Shown here one piece after another: positions 37,801-49,510 of a DNA stretch of 64,000 bases. Position numbers and translations under genes: made by a program. This DNA is from Brevundimonas sp. PAMC22021 (lineage in GTDB: Bacteria; Pseudomonadota; Alphaproteobacteria; Caulobacterales; Caulobacteraceae). The stretch spans positions 2,294,001 through 2,358,000 of the forward strand of contig NZ_CP080376.1 in NCBI RefSeq assembly GCF_019443405.1. The letters run 5' to 3'. A model generated the notes under the pieces. That model was given only the letters and a program-made list of their open reading frames with translations, was not told the DNA's origin and did no database searches. How positions within the stretch are numbered: the stretch's first letter is position 1; each line of letters begins with the position of its first letter.

Positions 37801-37932
37801 CTGGCGCTCGCCCGCATCCAGCGGGATGCGCTTCAGATTGGCGGCGACGGCGTCCCGCTCATCGCGGAACTTGTGGTGGTCCAGCCCGTCCCAGACGGCG
37901 AGCGAGGCGGCGGAGAATGCGGCGGCGGCCAT
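34801..37932 (-). CDS. putA: Bifunctional proline dehydrogenase / P5C dehydrogenase
   Basis: PutA oxidises proline to glutamate in two steps at the membrane and in the cytoplasm. The 1043-residue protein has a helical N-terminal region, the FAD-dependent proline dehydrogenase barrel (about residues 190-500, with RLVKGAYWDTEIKRAQ and AYAPVGGHEELLPYLVRRLLENG in parts) and the aldehyde dehydrogenase module (about 560-1010, with ETGGLNG and catalytic Cys in SSGQRCSA near residue 834). It lacks the N-terminal ribbon-helix-helix domain of enteric PutA, so it cannot be its own repressor. The start at 37932 has GGAG ten bases upstream. An Lrp-type activator is the expected regulator and one lies 3.7 kb away. 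Confidence 0.97.
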   Translation of the reverse strand: MAAAAFSAASLAVWDGLDHHKFRDERDAVAANLKRIPLDAGERQAVVAEAVDLVERARRSQKKQGVVESFLQQFSLGTREGLALMCLAEALLRTPDEDTRDRLIAEKIGSADWAQHLGQSDSLFVNASTWGLMLTGKLVDVDDQAKTDLPGFLKRVAGRLGEPVIRQAVAAAVKIMGEQFVVGRTIEGALKRSNKEGWLCSFDMLGEGARTEADADRYERIYAHAIEAVGKTSKGQGPEAGHGVSVKLSALSPRYEATQEERVWVELYPRILRLALIAAKYDINYTIDAEEADRLALSLKLLDRLAHEPALGGWTGLGLAVQAYQKRGLETVQRVADLARRSGRRLMVRLVKGAYWDTEIKRAQVFGRSDYPVFTTKAATDLNYLVCARAMIEAAPHLYSQFASHNAHTLAAVRRMARDRRVKIEHQRLHGMGEVLYDAAREAWAGEEVIVRAYAPVGGHEELLPYLVRRLLENGANSSFVHALLDERVPASAVAADPITLVEQTPDRHPRISVPKDMYGDRQNSLGRDYSQAADREKHARALELVDREKLTSGPIVGGKLRAGVNPRDVTSPADRARVLGHVSEASPEDIDAAAAAAQKAQGPWDRLGGAGRAPILRAMGDALEADMDRLVALLAREAGKTLNDGVAEVREAADFCRYYAMLAEQQFGGPKVLSGPVGEVNTLVLHGRGVFAAISPWNFPLAIFTGQITAALAAGDAVLAKPAEQTPLVAAEAVRLFHKAGLNPDLLALLPGRGETVGAALVSHPLIDGVAFTGGTDTATAINRAIASRAGPIIPFIAETGGLNGMFVDTTALKEQVIDDVILSAFGSSGQRCSALRLLYVPHDAADALIEGLKGALAVQVVGDPADPRTDIGPVIDAEARAALEAHLKRLEGDARIVARAAVPDSVSAGDFFAPTIAEVPTADYLEREVFGPVLHICRYHPSDLREVAGKLAGRGYGLTLGVHSRIDAFADEVSRLVPAGNVYVNRSIIGAVVGVQPFGGEGLSGTGPKAGGPHILIRFASEKAVSVNIAAQGGDPALLNL

Positions 37933-38115
37933 GGCGTGGGCTCCAGAGTCGATCTCGCCCTATAATGCCGGGATCGTTGAAGGTGCTTCGTATGATCGGC
38001 CCGCACGCCGACGATTGTTTGGTCGAGAGCAGCCGAACGACAAGAAACATCGAGATTTCGCGCTTCATCCCAGCCAAGGCGGCGTCAAAGGCAGCCCGAG
38101 TCTAGATGTGACGCC

Positions 38116-40605
38116 TCAGATCGCTTCAACGGGCGGCGCGACCCGCCTCGCCCGGGAAGGCCTGCCGGCGCCGGCCTTTCGTCTCCAAATCCGCACTGGA
38201 GCGAAGGGATCGATGGCGGTAACGATCACGTGGGCGGCGGGCGCCTTGGTTCCGAACATCGGGCTGAAATAAGGATCGGGACGCGCCAAAACATCCGCCC
38301 ACCGGCCAGACATGAGATCGGTGTCCTCTGGATGCCGCAGCTGCTGCGATTTGATCCGTGTGGCGGACTCGTGATGATGAAGAACCGCATGCCCGTCGAA
38401 GAGCACGCTCAATCCCAGTTCGCGGACGCGCAGGCACAGGTCGATGTCGTTGAAGCCGACAACCAGCAGCTCGTCGAACCCGTCGATCTGACGAAACACG
38501 TCGGCCCGCATCATCAGACAGGCGCCCGTGACCGCCATATAGTCACGCACCGCGACCAGTCCGCTGATGTACCCCGGGTTGCGCTGAGCGCCCAACATAT
38601 GCGGCGCATTCTTGTAGACGTGCTCTGCGGGGCCGCCCACGCCCAGCACCACGCCGCCATGCTGAACCGATCCATCACCGTAGAGCAGGAGCGCGCCCAC
38701 AGCGCCGACGTCCTCGCGCATGCTAAGGCCGGCCATGTGCTCGAGCCAGCCCGGCTCGATCGCCTCGATGTCGTTGTTGGCGAACAGGAACAGGTCGTAT
38801 CCGGTTCCGAACGCCTTGACCGCTTCGTTGTTGATCCTGGAATAGTTGAAGGGCCCGACGAAGCGTTGAACGCGGACGCGATCCGGCAAGCTGGCGAGAT
38901 AGCTGAGCACATCCGGATCGCTGGACTCGTGATCCACGACCAGGATGTCCGCCGTGGTGGTCGCCAGCAGCGAGTCGATGCAAGGCTTGACGAGATCCAG
39001 CCTGTCCTTGGTGGGGACGATGATGAGCGTGCGCGCCGACGTCGGCGGCGCATCGTGGCGGAAGGTGTTGAACACCGGCCCGTCCGAGACGACGGCCTGC
39101 CGTCCCGTACGTTCGTGATGGCGCTGCAAGGCCGTGCGGGTCGCGGCCATGACGGCGTCCATCTTGGCATGCCCCACGCTTTGAGCATGCGTTCGCCAAC
39201 GATACAGCGGCACGGGAATATGGGCGATAGACCGAGCACGCTCGATGATCCGCAGGACGAAATCCACGTCCATGGATATCGTCATGTCCGGATCAAGGCC
39301 GCCGACCTCGCAAGCCAGCGTTCGTTTCACAGCGACAAGGTGAACGAAGTAGGGATGCGAAATATAATATTCCTGGGAGAAGGCCGGCCGGGCCACGACT
39401 TGAATGATCTCATCCAGCGTTTGTCCAGTGATGACTTCATCGCTGTAGATGAGGTCGCAGTCATGGCGAGCGGCGTCCAAGACCCTGTACACCGCCTCGG
39501 GCTCCAGGGCGTCGTCATGATCCATGAACGCCACATGCGAGCCTGTGGCTGCCTGTAGACCTGCATTCGTGCTGCTCGATATGCCGGCGTTCGAACCCAT
39601 CGTCACGATCCGGACGCGCGAATCTTGAAGGGCGTACGCTGCAAGCACGCGCCCCACCTCGGGATTCGATGAAGCGTCATCGACGCAGATCAACTCCCAG
39701 CGCGTGCAGATTTGCGCCAGAACGCTGTCCAGCGCGTCTTGCAGCCACGCGATCGGGGGGTCGTAGACGGGCATGACGATGGACAGAGCGAACCCGTCGG
39801 TTTCGTCGTCGAACAACCGGCGCAACTCCTCTCGCCGGTCTTCATTCAGGCCGCTCCAGCGATTCAGCCAGCGCGAAATGCTGTCGTCCTCATCGGGTTG
39901 ATAGGGAGAGTTCGCCAGTTCGGCGCCGGAGCGAACCAGCCGCGCAACGACGGGGCCGCGATCCGATCGATAGGCCCCGTCCAGCAGTATCCGGAACCCC
40001 GCGTGGGTTGAGCCAAAACCGCAGGCGGCGACATCCGGACGCGCGATCGAGGTCGCGCCCGAACCGATCCTTGTCCCGTTCTGGAGGAACTCGATTTCCG
40101 CGGCCTCGCCCGGGCGGTCGGGATCGACCGCCCATCCGGATATGGTGTTGGCGACCAAACCGTCGATGCTTCCCGACAGAGATGGACTGACGGAGGCGGA
40201 ACCCGGCCCTGACGACAGCTTCATCAACTCCCGCCCGGTTTCAACATTCCCGTTCAACGCGAAACTGCGACGGAAAAACGTGGCGGCGAGATCCTCCCTT
40301 GCCTGAAGCTTGGCGAGATGTCCGCGGTTCAGCCAAGCTTCCGCCGAGTCCGGCCGCAGCTTGCATCCGCGCTCATAGCACCGCTCGGCCTCGTCATAGC
40401 GCGCGGCGTCCTTGAGCAAGTTGGCCAGTCGTATCCACGTCTGACCGTCTCCTGGACGGAGTTCGAGATGACGTCTGAACGCCGCAACGGCGTCAGCCAG
40501 TCGGCCTTCCCTCGCCGCGTCTCGGCCGGCCTCGCGAAAGGGCGTCGTGTTGGACTTTCGAAAAAGAGCCGTCGCACGCGAGAGCAGATCCAATCCGGCC
40601 ACCAT
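38116..40605 (-). CDS. TPR-containing tandem GT2 glycosyltransferase
   Basis: This 829-residue protein starts with TPR-like repeats (residues about 22-130, RLADAVAAFRRHLELRPGDG; RYDEAERCYERGCKLRPDSA). A beta-sandwich follows (about 145-235) with the ISGWAVDPDRPGEAAEIEFL signature seen in several surface glycosyltransferases. Two GT-A (GT2) domains complete it: the first begins SIVMPVYDPP with DDAS and DHDD metal motifs, the second begins TLIIVPTKDRLDLV with FANNDIE and GFNDIDLCLRV motifs. Two successive sugar additions, as in rhamnan or O-antigen assembly, are likely. The ATG at 40605 has AAGGGG five bases upstream. It is flanked by putA and a PhyH dioxygenase. Confidence 0.88.
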   Translation of the reverse strand: MVAGLDLLSRATALFRKSNTTPFREAGRDAAREGRLADAVAAFRRHLELRPGDGQTWIRLANLLKDAARYDEAERCYERGCKLRPDSAEAWLNRGHLAKLQAREDLAATFFRRSFALNGNVETGRELMKLSSGPGSASVSPSLSGSIDGLVANTISGWAVDPDRPGEAAEIEFLQNGTRIGSGATSIARPDVAACGFGSTHAGFRILLDGAYRSDRGPVVARLVRSGAELANSPYQPDEDDSISRWLNRWSGLNEDRREELRRLFDDETDGFALSIVMPVYDPPIAWLQDALDSVLAQICTRWELICVDDASSNPEVGRVLAAYALQDSRVRIVTMGSNAGISSSTNAGLQAATGSHVAFMDHDDALEPEAVYRVLDAARHDCDLIYSDEVITGQTLDEIIQVVARPAFSQEYYISHPYFVHLVAVKRTLACEVGGLDPDMTISMDVDFVLRIIERARSIAHIPVPLYRWRTHAQSVGHAKMDAVMAATRTALQRHHERTGRQAVVSDGPVFNTFRHDAPPTSARTLIIVPTKDRLDLVKPCIDSLLATTTADILVVDHESSDPDVLSYLASLPDRVRVQRFVGPFNYSRINNEAVKAFGTGYDLFLFANNDIEAIEPGWLEHMAGLSMREDVGAVGALLLYGDGSVQHGGVVLGVGGPAEHVYKNAPHMLGAQRNPGYISGLVAVRDYMAVTGACLMMRADVFRQIDGFDELLVVGFNDIDLCLRVRELGLSVLFDGHAVLHHHESATRIKSQQLRHPEDTDLMSGRWADVLARPDPYFSPMFGTKAPAAHVIVTAIDPFAPVRIWRRKAGAGRPSRARRVAPPVEAI

Positions 40606-40746
40606 TATCCCCTTGCCACAGTCCTCTCGCGAGCCGACGCAGCTTGCGGTCTTTAGGCGCCATGTAACAACGGCGCGTCCGGGCGGCCAGACGGTTGCGA
40701 CGGCGACTGGGGATCATTAGCCTGACCTCACACAGGGATCTCCATC

Positions 40747-41586
40747 ATGCTCCGCCTGCCCTTCCTTCCTCCGCTTTCGTCACGGGAACGCCAGCATTGG
40801 GAAGCGCAGGGCTATCTGCACCTGCACGGCGCGCTCAATCCCAAGGAAATCGACAAGATTCGCCAGACGGTGAACTGGCACTGGGCGAACCCGGAGGGGA
40901 ACCCCCACCATGTTGACGTCATCACAGGCGAACACGCGGGCCGCTGGTTCCCGATGAGCGAAGCGCCGCCAGAGGTGAAGGGCGAGGTCTACAAGCTGAA
41001 TAATCTGTTCCTGCGAGATGAGCGCATCCGCGAGGCGGCCTTGTCGCCTCGCCTGAAGGCGATCTTCCGTTGCCTGCTCGCGGACGAACCCATGATCTGC
41101 AACTCGCTGAACTTCGAACGTGGAAGCCAGCAGAACGCGCACATCGATAGCTGGTACATGCCCCCTCCGAACGACGAGGGAATGATCGCCGCCAGCATCT
41201 CTCTGGATCCCGTCGATGAAGCCAACGGGCCCATCTTCTTCTATCCCGGCAGCCACAAAATTCCGCCCTATCGCTTCTCTGATGGTCGCCTCAACATGAT
41301 CGAGGCGGAAGAAGAAGCATGCCGCGCCTATCTCGATGCGGAGATCGAGGCGCGAGGGCTAAAGCGTGTGACCTTCCGGGGCCGGCCGGGGGACGTGTTC
41401 ATCTGGCACGGGCAGTTGATACACGGCGGTTCCGCCATCGAGGATTTCGCACGGACGCGCAGCAGTCTGGTCGTGCACTACTGGCGCGCGAGCGATGTGC
41501 AGGCGCACGCCTTGAGACGTGACCAGGGCGGCCGCGCCTACCTGGCGCACACGCTTCGAGGCGAACTGGATCCGGTCGCCGCCTGA
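40747..41586 (+). CDS. Phytanoyl-CoA dioxygenase (PhyH) family oxygenase
   Basis: A 279-residue Fe(II)/2-oxoglutarate-dependent dioxygenase-like protein. The iron ligands are visible as the HxD in NAHIDSW (His132, Asp134) and the distal His226 in LIHGGS, with an Arg about 12 residues later (ARTRSS) to bind 2-oxoglutarate. NGPIFFYPGSHKIPPY is the usual PhyH strand. Members hydroxylate lipids, ectoine, antibiotics or sugars; the substrate here is unknown. It is divergent from the TPR/GT2 gene across 141 bases, so modification of a surface sugar or lipid carrier is possible, but not shown. Confidence 0.85.
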   Translation: MLRLPFLPPLSSRERQHWEAQGYLHLHGALNPKEIDKIRQTVNWHWANPEGNPHHVDVITGEHAGRWFPMSEAPPEVKGEVYKLNNLFLRDERIREAALSPRLKAIFRCLLADEPMICNSLNFERGSQQNAHIDSWYMPPPNDEGMIAASISLDPVDEANGPIFFYPGSHKIPPYRFSDGRLNMIEAEEEACRAYLDAEIEARGLKRVTFRGRPGDVFIWHGQLIHGGSAIEDFARTRSSLVVHYWRASDVQAHALRRDQGGRAYLAHTLRGELDPVAA

Positions 41587-41662
41587 TCGACAAGCGCATG
41601 CCGATGGCTGTCCGGCTGGCGCATTGGACGATCACCCGCCCTGACAGGCTGAAGCTTTTCCG

Positions 41663-42124
41663 ATGACCGATATCGACGCCGTTGACCGACGCATCCTGCG
41701 GGTGCTGCAGACCGACGCCCGCATCTCCAACGCCGAGCTGGCCCGGCGCTGCAACCTGTCTCCCGCCGCCTGCTTCGAGCGGGTCAGGCGGCTGCGCGAA
41801 AAGAAGATCATCACCGGCTATGCGGCCATGGTCGATCCGGCGCGCGTGGGCCGCGACCTGCTGATCTTTGTCGAGGTCCTGCTCGACCGCACCACGGGCG
41901 ACATGTTCGAGGCTTTCGCCGAGGCCGTGCGTCGCCAGGCCGAGGTGCTGGAGTGCCACATGGTGGCCGGCGGCTTCGACTATCTGATCAAGGCCCGCGT
42001 CGCCGACATGGACGCCTATCGCGTCTTCCTGGGCGACGTGCTGGTGCGGATGCCCGGCGTGCGGGAAACCCGAACCTACGCCGTTCTCGAAGAGGTGAAG
42101 TCCACCACCGTGCTGCCGCTGTAG
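41663..42124 (+). CDS. Lrp/AsnC-family transcriptional regulator
   Basis: A 153-residue Lrp-like regulator. An N-terminal helix-turn-helix (DAVDRRILRVLQTDARISNAELARR in two helices, then SPAACFERVRRL) precedes a RAM ligand-binding domain with FVEVLLDRTTGDMFEAF, CHMVAGGFDYLIKARV and ETRTYAVLEEVK. Alphaproteobacterial PutR proteins of this family activate putA in response to proline and are often divergent from it. Here putA is 3.7 kb away, separated by a glycosyltransferase and a dioxygenase gene. It could therefore be PutR or an Lrp of different target; sequence alone does not decide. Confidence 0.9.
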   Translation: MTDIDAVDRRILRVLQTDARISNAELARRCNLSPAACFERVRRLREKKIITGYAAMVDPARVGRDLLIFVEVLLDRTTGDMFEAFAEAVRRQAEVLECHMVAGGFDYLIKARVADMDAYRVFLGDVLVRMPGVRETRTYAVLEEVKSTTVLPL

Positions 42125-42201
42125 CCCACGTCTCGCCATCGTCATCCGAACGGGCTAAGGGTTCCGGCTCTTTGCGAAACGGCCAGGGTTCCGCCGACTT
42201 C

Positions 42202-43290
42202 ATGCGCATCGTTCTGGCCACCGACGCTTGGGAACCGCAGGTCAACGGCGTCGTCCGCACCCTGACCCGCACGGTCGCGGAATGCCGCGCCATGGGTCAC
42301 GAGGTCGAGGTCATCGAGCCTAGCCTGTTCAAGACCATTCCCTGCCCGACCTATCCCGAGATCCGGCTGGCGCTGGGTGCGGAGGAAGAAATCCGCGAGA
42401 TGCTGCGCGCGTTCGAGCCGGAGGCGGTGCATATCTCTACCGAGGGTCCCATCGGCATCGCCACGCGGCGCATCTGCGTGGAATGGAAGCTGCCCTTCAC
42501 CACCAGCTATCACACCAAATTCCCGGAGTACGTCTCCGCCCGTTTCCCGATCCCGGTGCAGGTCGGCTACGCCTACATGAAGTGGTTCCACAAGCCGTCG
42601 GGTCGACTGATGGTGGCGACCCCCACCCTGCGCGACGAGCTGGTGGAACATGGCTTCAAGAACGTCTCGCCCTGGTCGCGCGGCGTCGATACCGAACAGT
42701 TCAATCCCGACCTGCCGCGCATCTACGAGGAGCTCGGCGGCAAGGACTGGCCCCGCCCCTTCTTCCTGAACGTCGGTCGCGTCGCCGTCGAAAAGAACAT
42801 CGAGGCCTTTCTTCAGCTCGACCTGCCCGGCACCAAGATCGTGGTCGGCGACGGTCCCGCCCGCCTCGAGCTTCAGGAGAAATACCCGGAGGCCAAGTTC
42901 CTCGGGGCGCGCTTCGGGGAAGACCTGGCCCGCTGCTTCCGCGACGCCGATGTGTTCGTGTTTCCGAGTTGGACGGATACCTTCGGCCTCGTGATCCTGG
43001 AGGCCATGGCTACGGGCACCCCGGTCGCGGCCTATCCTGCCCACGGTCCGATCGACATCATCCCCGGCTCAGGCGCCGGCGCGATCGACGACGATCTGCG
43101 AACCGCCTGCCTGCAGTGTCTCGAACTCGATCGGGCGAACGTGCGGACCTACGCCGAAAAGTTCAGCTGGCGCGCATCCGCCGAACAGTTCGTCGAGAAC
43201 CTCCAGCCCTACCCCGAACCGGAACGCGGCCGCTTCTGGCGCCGTCTTCGCCGCATCGCCCGCGTCCGCAAGCGCGCGGCGGCGGCTTAG
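42202..43290 (+). CDS. GT4 glycosyltransferase, GDP-mannose-dependent type
   Basis: The 362-residue GT-B enzyme starts MRIVLATDAWEPQVNGVVRT, which is typical of the bacterial family that transfers mannose or glucose to diacylglycerol-type or phosphatidyl acceptors. Other family elements are SYHTKFPEYVSAR, a YMKWFHKPSGRLMVATPTL stretch, FLNVGRVAVEKNI, the donor loop FPSWTDTFGLVILEAMATG and AYPAHGPIDII. A polybasic C-terminus (RFWRRLRRIARVRKR) should hold it on the inner membrane. It starts 77 bases after the Lrp gene. The acceptor lipid is not known. Confidence 0.85.
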   Translation: MRIVLATDAWEPQVNGVVRTLTRTVAECRAMGHEVEVIEPSLFKTIPCPTYPEIRLALGAEEEIREMLRAFEPEAVHISTEGPIGIATRRICVEWKLPFTTSYHTKFPEYVSARFPIPVQVGYAYMKWFHKPSGRLMVATPTLRDELVEHGFKNVSPWSRGVDTEQFNPDLPRIYEELGGKDWPRPFFLNVGRVAVEKNIEAFLQLDLPGTKIVVGDGPARLELQEKYPEAKFLGARFGEDLARCFRDADVFVFPSWTDTFGLVILEAMATGTPVAAYPAHGPIDIIPGSGAGAIDDDLRTACLQCLELDRANVRTYAEKFSWRASAEQFVENLQPYPEPERGRFWRRLRRIARVRKRAAAA

Positions 43291-43358
43291 GACGTCAGCG
43301 TCCCGGCGACGCATTCCCGTAACCTTTGCGCGGAAGTCGCCGCCGCGATGAGCCCGAC

Positions 43359-44273
43359 GTGATCGAGACCAGACCCCCTCTCACCCATCTGCAGCGCCTC
43401 GAGGCCGAGAGCATCCACATCATGCGCGAAGTGGCCGCCGAGGCCGAGCGCCCGGTGATGCTGTATTCGATCGGCAAGGACTCGGCCGTGATGCTGCACC
43501 TGGCGCGAAAGGCCTTTTTTCCATCGCGGCCTCCGTTCCCCCTCCTTCACGTCGACACGACCTGGAAGTTCCGGGCCATGTACGAAATGCGCGAGCGGAT
43601 GGCCGCCGAGCATGGCTTCGAACTGCTGGTGCACCGCAATCCCGACGCCCTGGCGCAAGGGATCAATCCCTTCGACCACGGCTCGGCCCTGCACACAGAC
43701 GTGTGGAAGACCGAGGGTCTGAAGCAGGCGCTGGACCTGCATGGCTTTGACGCAGCCTTTGGCGGCGCCCGGCGCGACGAGGAAAAGTCGCGCGCCAAGG
43801 AGCGCATCTTCTCATTCCGATCGGCGAATCACCGTTGGGATCCAAAGGATCAGCGCCCCGAACTCTGGCGGCTCTACAATGCGCGAAAGCGGCCGGGCGA
43901 GAGCATCCGCGTCTTTCCGATCTCCAACTGGACCGAACTCGACGTTTGGCAATACATCCATCAGGAGAACATCCCCATTGTTCCCCTGTACCTCGCCGCG
44001 CCCCGGCCGGTGGTCGAGCGCGACGGCGCGCTGATCATGGTCGATGACGACCGCTTTCCGTTGCGCCCCGGCGAGCAGCCCCGGATGCGTTCGGTCCGCT
44101 TTCGCACACTCGGCTGCTATCCGTTGACGGGGGCGGTCGAGAGCACGGCTTCGACCCTGATCGAGGTCATCCAGGAGATGCTTCTGGCCACCACCTCCGA
44201 GCGACAGGGCCGAATGATCGACCACGATCAATCCGCCTCGATGGAGAAGAAGAAGCAGGAAGGCTATTTCTGA
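43359..44273 (+). CDS. cysD: Sulfate adenylyltransferase subunit 2
   Basis: CysD with CysN makes adenosine 5'-phosphosulfate from ATP and sulfate. The 304-residue protein has the PP-loop motif [52 protein letters not shown], and the C-terminal [15 protein letters not shown] at 43359 gives the expected N-terminus just before [16 protein letters not shown]; an upstream TTG at 43326 would add 11 unconserved residues. The TGA stop overlaps the cysNC ATG by one base (TGATG). Confidence 0.96.
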   Translation: MIETRPPLTHLQRLEAESIHIMREVAAEAERPVMLYSIGKDSAVMLHLARKAFFPSRPPFPLLHVDTTWKFRAMYEMRERMAAEHGFELLVHRNPDALAQGINPFDHGSALHTDVWKTEGLKQALDLHGFDAAFGGARRDEEKSRAKERIFSFRSANHRWDPKDQRPELWRLYNARKRPGESIRVFPISNWTELDVWQYIHQENIPIVPLYLAAPRPVVERDGALIMVDDDRFPLRPGEQPRMRSVRFRTLGCYPLTGAVESTASTLIEVIQEMLLATTSERQGRMIDHDQSASMEKKKQEGYF

Positions 44274-46174
44274 TGCCGGATCAGTCCCGCCTGATCGCCG
44301 AGGACATCGACGCCTATCTGCTGGCGCAACGGCGCAAGAGCCTGCTGCGTTTCATCACCTGCGGATCGGTCGACAACGGCAAGTCCACCCTGATCGGCCG
44401 TCTGCTGCACGACTCCAGGATGCTCTTCTCGGATCAGCTGGCGGCGCTGGAGGCGGACAGCCGCGCCCACGGCACACAGGGCGGCGACCTCGACTTCGCC
44501 CTGTTGCTGGACGGGCTCGCCGCCGAGCGCGAGCAGGGCATCACCATCGACGTCGCCTACCGCTTCTTCTCGACCGACAAGCGCAAATTCATTGTCGCCG
44601 ACACGCCGGGCCACGAGCAGTACACCCGCAACATGGCCACCGGCGCATCCACGGCGGACGCGGCCGTGATCCTGGTCGACGCCCGCCACGGCGTGCTGAC
44701 CCAGACGCGACGACACTCCTACATCGTCAAACTGCTCGGCGTCCGGCACGTGATCCTGGCGGTGAACAAGATGGATCTGGTCGGCTGGTCGGAGGACGCC
44801 TTCCGCGCCATTGCATCGGACTACGGCCGCTTCGCCGACAGCATCGGCCTGACCGGGGTTCACGCGCTCCCGGTGTCGGCATTGCGTGGCGACAACGTCA
44901 TCGCGCCATCCGCCAACGCATCCTGGAGCCAGGGGCCGGCGCTGCTGCCACTGCTGGAAAGCCTCGACGTCGATCAGGCCTCGACCGGGTCACCGTTCCG
45001 GATGCCCGTGCAGTGGGTCAACCGGCCGCATCAGGATTTCCGGGGCTTTTCCGGCTGGATCGCCTCCGGCCTGGTGCAGCCCGGAGACCGTGTGCGCGTG
45101 CTTCCCGGCGGACGCGAAAGCACCGTCAGCCGCATCGTCACGGCCGACGGTGATCTGCCGGAGGCGGAGTCCGGTCAGTCCGTCACCCTGGTGTTGAACG
45201 ACGAGATCGATGTGTCGCGCGGCGACGTTCTGGCCGCCGCAGAGACTCCGCCGGAAACCGCCGATCAGTTCGCGGCGACCCTGGTCTGGATGGACGCGGA
45301 CGCCATGCTGCCCGGCCGGCCCTATCTGATGAAGATCGGGGCGCGAACGCTGGGGGCCACGGTCACCGAACTGAAGCACAGGATCGACGTCAACAGCCTG
45401 CAAGAACAGGCGGCCAAGCGGCTCGAGATGAACGACATCGGCGTCTGCAACCTGTCGCTGACCGCGCCCATCGCCTTTGAGCCCTATGAGCGCAATCGCG
45501 ATCTCGGCGGCTTTATTCTGATCGACCGGATGTCGAACCGAACCGTCGGCGCCGGTCTGCTGCGGTATGCCTTGCGACGGTCGCACAACATTCACTGGCA
45601 GGCGACTGCCATCGACAAGACTGCCCGCGCCGCCATCAAGCACCAGAAGGGACGGGTGATCTGGTTCACAGGCCTGTCCGGCGCCGGCAAGTCGACGATC
45701 GCGAACCTGGTCGAGCAGCATCTGCACGCACAGGGTCGCCACACCTATCTGCTGGACGGCGACAACATCCGCCACGGCCTCAACCGCGACCTGGGCTTCA
45801 CCGACGAGGATCGGGTCGAGAACATCCGTCGCGTCGCCGAGGTCGCCCGGCTGATGGTCGACGCCGGGTTGATCGTTCTGGTGTCCTTCATCTCGCCGTT
45901 CCGCGCCGAGCGTCGCATGGCGCGCGAGCTGGTCGGCGAAGACGAGTTCGTCGAGGTCCACATCGACGCGCCGCTCGAAGTCGCCGAAGCCCGCGACGTC
46001 AAGGGCCTCTACCGCAAGGCCCGCGCCGGCGAACTGAAACATTTCACCGGCATCGACAGCCCCTACGAGCCGCCGGAAACGCCCGAGATCCGGATCGATA
46101 CGAACATCGATTCTCCGGAGATTGCGGCGGCCGAGGTCCTGAGATGGATCAGCGAGGCGGACACCGACCGCTGA
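44273..46174 (+). CDS. cysN/cysC: Bifunctional sulfate adenylyltransferase subunit 1 / APS kinase
   Basis: This 633-residue fusion supplies the GTPase subunit of ATP sulfurylase and the APS kinase, giving PAPS. The N-terminal EF-Tu-like part has the P-loop [13 protein letters not shown] (about residue 31), [12 protein letters not shown] and NKMDLVGW. The C-terminal APS kinase begins about residue 460 with [15 protein letters not shown] and has [30 protein letters not shown] and [11 protein letters not shown]. With cysD it forms one transcription unit. PAPS is needed both for sulfate reduction and as the donor of the two sulfotransferases at 6-8 kb. It converges on glmS with 12 bases between stops. 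Confidence 0.97.
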   Translation: MPDQSRLIAEDIDAYLLAQRRKSLLRFITCGSVDNGKSTLIGRLLHDSRMLFSDQLAALEADSRAHGTQGGDLDFALLLDGLAAEREQGITIDVAYRFFSTDKRKFIVADTPGHEQYTRNMATGASTADAAVILVDARHGVLTQTRRHSYIVKLLGVRHVILAVNKMDLVGWSEDAFRAIASDYGRFADSIGLTGVHALPVSALRGDNVIAPSANASWSQGPALLPLLESLDVDQASTGSPFRMPVQWVNRPHQDFRGFSGWIASGLVQPGDRVRVLPGGRESTVSRIVTADGDLPEAESGQSVTLVLNDEIDVSRGDVLAAAETPPETADQFAATLVWMDADAMLPGRPYLMKIGARTLGATVTELKHRIDVNSLQEQAAKRLEMNDIGVCNLSLTAPIAFEPYERNRDLGGFILIDRMSNRTVGAGLLRYALRRSHNIHWQATAIDKTARAAIKHQKGRVIWFTGLSGAGKSTIANLVEQHLHAQGRHTYLLDGDNIRHGLNRDLGFTDEDRVENIRRVAEVARLMVDAGLIVLVSFISPFRAERRMARELVGEDEFVEVHIDAPLEVAEARDVKGLYRKARAGELKHFTGIDSPYEPPETPEIRIDTNIDSPEIAAAEVLRWISEADTDR

Positions 46175-46186
46175 CGCGCCGCGTCC

Positions 46187-48001
<1,815 letters not shown>

Positions 48002-48160
48002 GGGAATGCTCCAGAAGAGACAGGACAACTTGCCGGCTTTGCAGCGACGGCGTGATCGGACTATGCCATCCGCATCGTTCCGGTGAGCGTCTAGGCAAAC
48101 GAAAGCCTGATCGCATCTAAATCCGGGTTTCGGAAGGTTTCCTGACAGCGAGACGGCATC
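48002..48160. promoter_or_regulatory. Divergent glmS-glmM control region
   Basis: The 159 bases must hold promoters for glmS (leftward) and glmM (rightward), which act in the same pathway. No glmS-ribozyme-like core can be made out and no convincing hexamers stand out. The only clear feature is that glmM starts with TTG. Confidence 0.35.
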
Positions 48161-49510
48161 TTGAGCCAGAGAAAATACTTCGGCACCGACGGCATCCGGG
48201 GACGGGCCAACACGCATCCGATGACGGCCGAGGTCGCCCTGCGGGTCGGCCTGGCCGCCGGCAAGCTGTTCCGCACCGAGGCGGATCGCCGCCATCTGGT
48301 GGTGATCGGCAAGGACACGCGTCTGTCCGGCTACACCATCGAGCCGGCGCTGGTCGCCGGCTTCGCCTCGGTGGGCATGGACGTGCTGACCTTTGGCCCG
48401 GTGCCGACGCCGGGCGTGGCGATGCTGACGCGCTCGATGCGGGCGGATCTGGGGGTGATGATCTCGGCCTCGCACAACAACTATGCCGACAACGGCATCA
48501 AGCTGTTCGGGCCCGACGGCTACAAGCTGTCGGACGAGATCGAGCTGAAGATCGAAGCCATGATGGACGAGGGGCTGGGTGAGGGTCTGGCCGCGGCGGG
48601 TGAACTAGGCCGCGTCAAGCGAATCGACGACGCCCAGGGCCGCTACATCGAAATCGCCAAACAAGCCTTTCCCAAGCGCCTGAGCCTGAAAGGGCTGCGC
48701 GTCTGCATCGACTGCGCAAACGGCGCGGGCTATCGCGTGGCGCCGACCACCCTGTTCGAGCTGGGAGCCGAGGTCTGCTCGGTCGGTGTCGAGCCCAACG
48801 GGGTCAACATCAACGCCGATTGCGGCTCGACCCATCCGGCGGCGCTGGCGGACGCGGTTAAGCGTTACCGAGCCGACATCGGCATTGCGCTGGACGGCGA
48901 CGCCGACCGGCTGATCATCTGCGACGAAAAAGGCCAGGTGGTCGACGGCGACCAGATCATGGCGCTGGTCGGCATGGACTGGGCGCGACGCGGCCTGCTG
49001 ACCGGCGGAGGCGTGGTGGCGACCGTCATGTCCAACCTCGGACTGGAGCGGCGGCTGAAGGCCGAGGGCCTGACGCTGGAGCGCACCAAGGTCGGCGATC
49101 GCTACGTCATGGAGCGGATGCGCGAGGGCGGCTTCAACGTCGGCGGCGAACAGTCGGGCCACATTATCCTGCACGACTTCGCCACCACCGGCGACGGCCT
49201 GATGGCGGCGCTGCAGGTGCTGGCGGTTCTGGTCGAGTCCGGCAAGCCGATGAGCGAGCTGGCGCGCCAGTTCGATCCCGTGCCCCAGCGGCTGGAGAAC
49301 GTCCGCTTCACCTCGCCTGCGCCGCTGGACACGGCCGGCGTCAAGGCCGCAATCTCCGAAGCCGAAGGCGCGCTGAATGGCTCAGGGCGTCTGCTGGTGC
49401 GCCCGTCCGGCACCGAGAAGCTGATCCGCGTCATGGCGGAAGGCGACGACGAGGCGCTGGTCCGGCGGGTGGTGGCCGACGTCTCGGCCGCCGTGCGCGC
49501 GGCGGGCTAA
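48161..49510 (+). CDS. glmM: Phosphoglucosamine mutase
   Basis: GlmM converts glucosamine-6-phosphate to glucosamine-1-phosphate for peptidoglycan and LPS. The 449-residue protein starts [16 protein letters not shown] and has the phosphoserine loop [17 protein letters not shown], the metal loop [15 protein letters not shown] and the phosphate-binding [12 protein letters not shown]. It starts with TTG at 48161, because no ATG or GTG lies before the conserved [10 protein letters not shown]. It is divergent from glmS. Its stop overlaps the end of the convergent beta-helix gene by four bases. Confidence 0.97.
   Translation: MSQRKYFGTDGIRGRANTHPMTAEVALRVGLAAGKLFRTEADRRHLVVIGKDTRLSGYTIEPALVAGFASVGMDVLTFGPVPTPGVAMLTRSMRADLGVMISASHNNYADNGIKLFGPDGYKLSDEIELKIEAMMDEGLGEGLAAAGELGRVKRIDDAQGRYIEIAKQAFPKRLSLKGLRVCIDCANGAGYRVAPTTLFELGAEVCSVGVEPNGVNINADCGSTHPAALADAVKRYRADIGIALDGDADRLIICDEKGQVVDGDQIMALVGMDWARRGLLTGGGVVATVMSNLGLERRLKAEGLTLERTKVGDRYVMERMREGGFNVGGEQSGHIILHDFATTGDGLMAALQVLAVLVESGKPMSELARQFDPVPQRLENVRFTSPAPLDTAGVKAAISEAEGALNGSGRLLVRPSGTEKLIRVMAEGDDEALVRRVVADVSAAVRAAG

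Noticed and set aside
43326..43358. An upstream TTG start for cysD
   Set aside because: It would add 11 Arg-rich residues absent from known CysD proteins. GTG at 43359 gives the conserved N-terminus.
48002..48160. A possible glmS ribozyme
   Set aside because: The region lacks the conserved core, and such ribozymes are mainly found in Firmicutes. It reads as a plain divergent promoter region.
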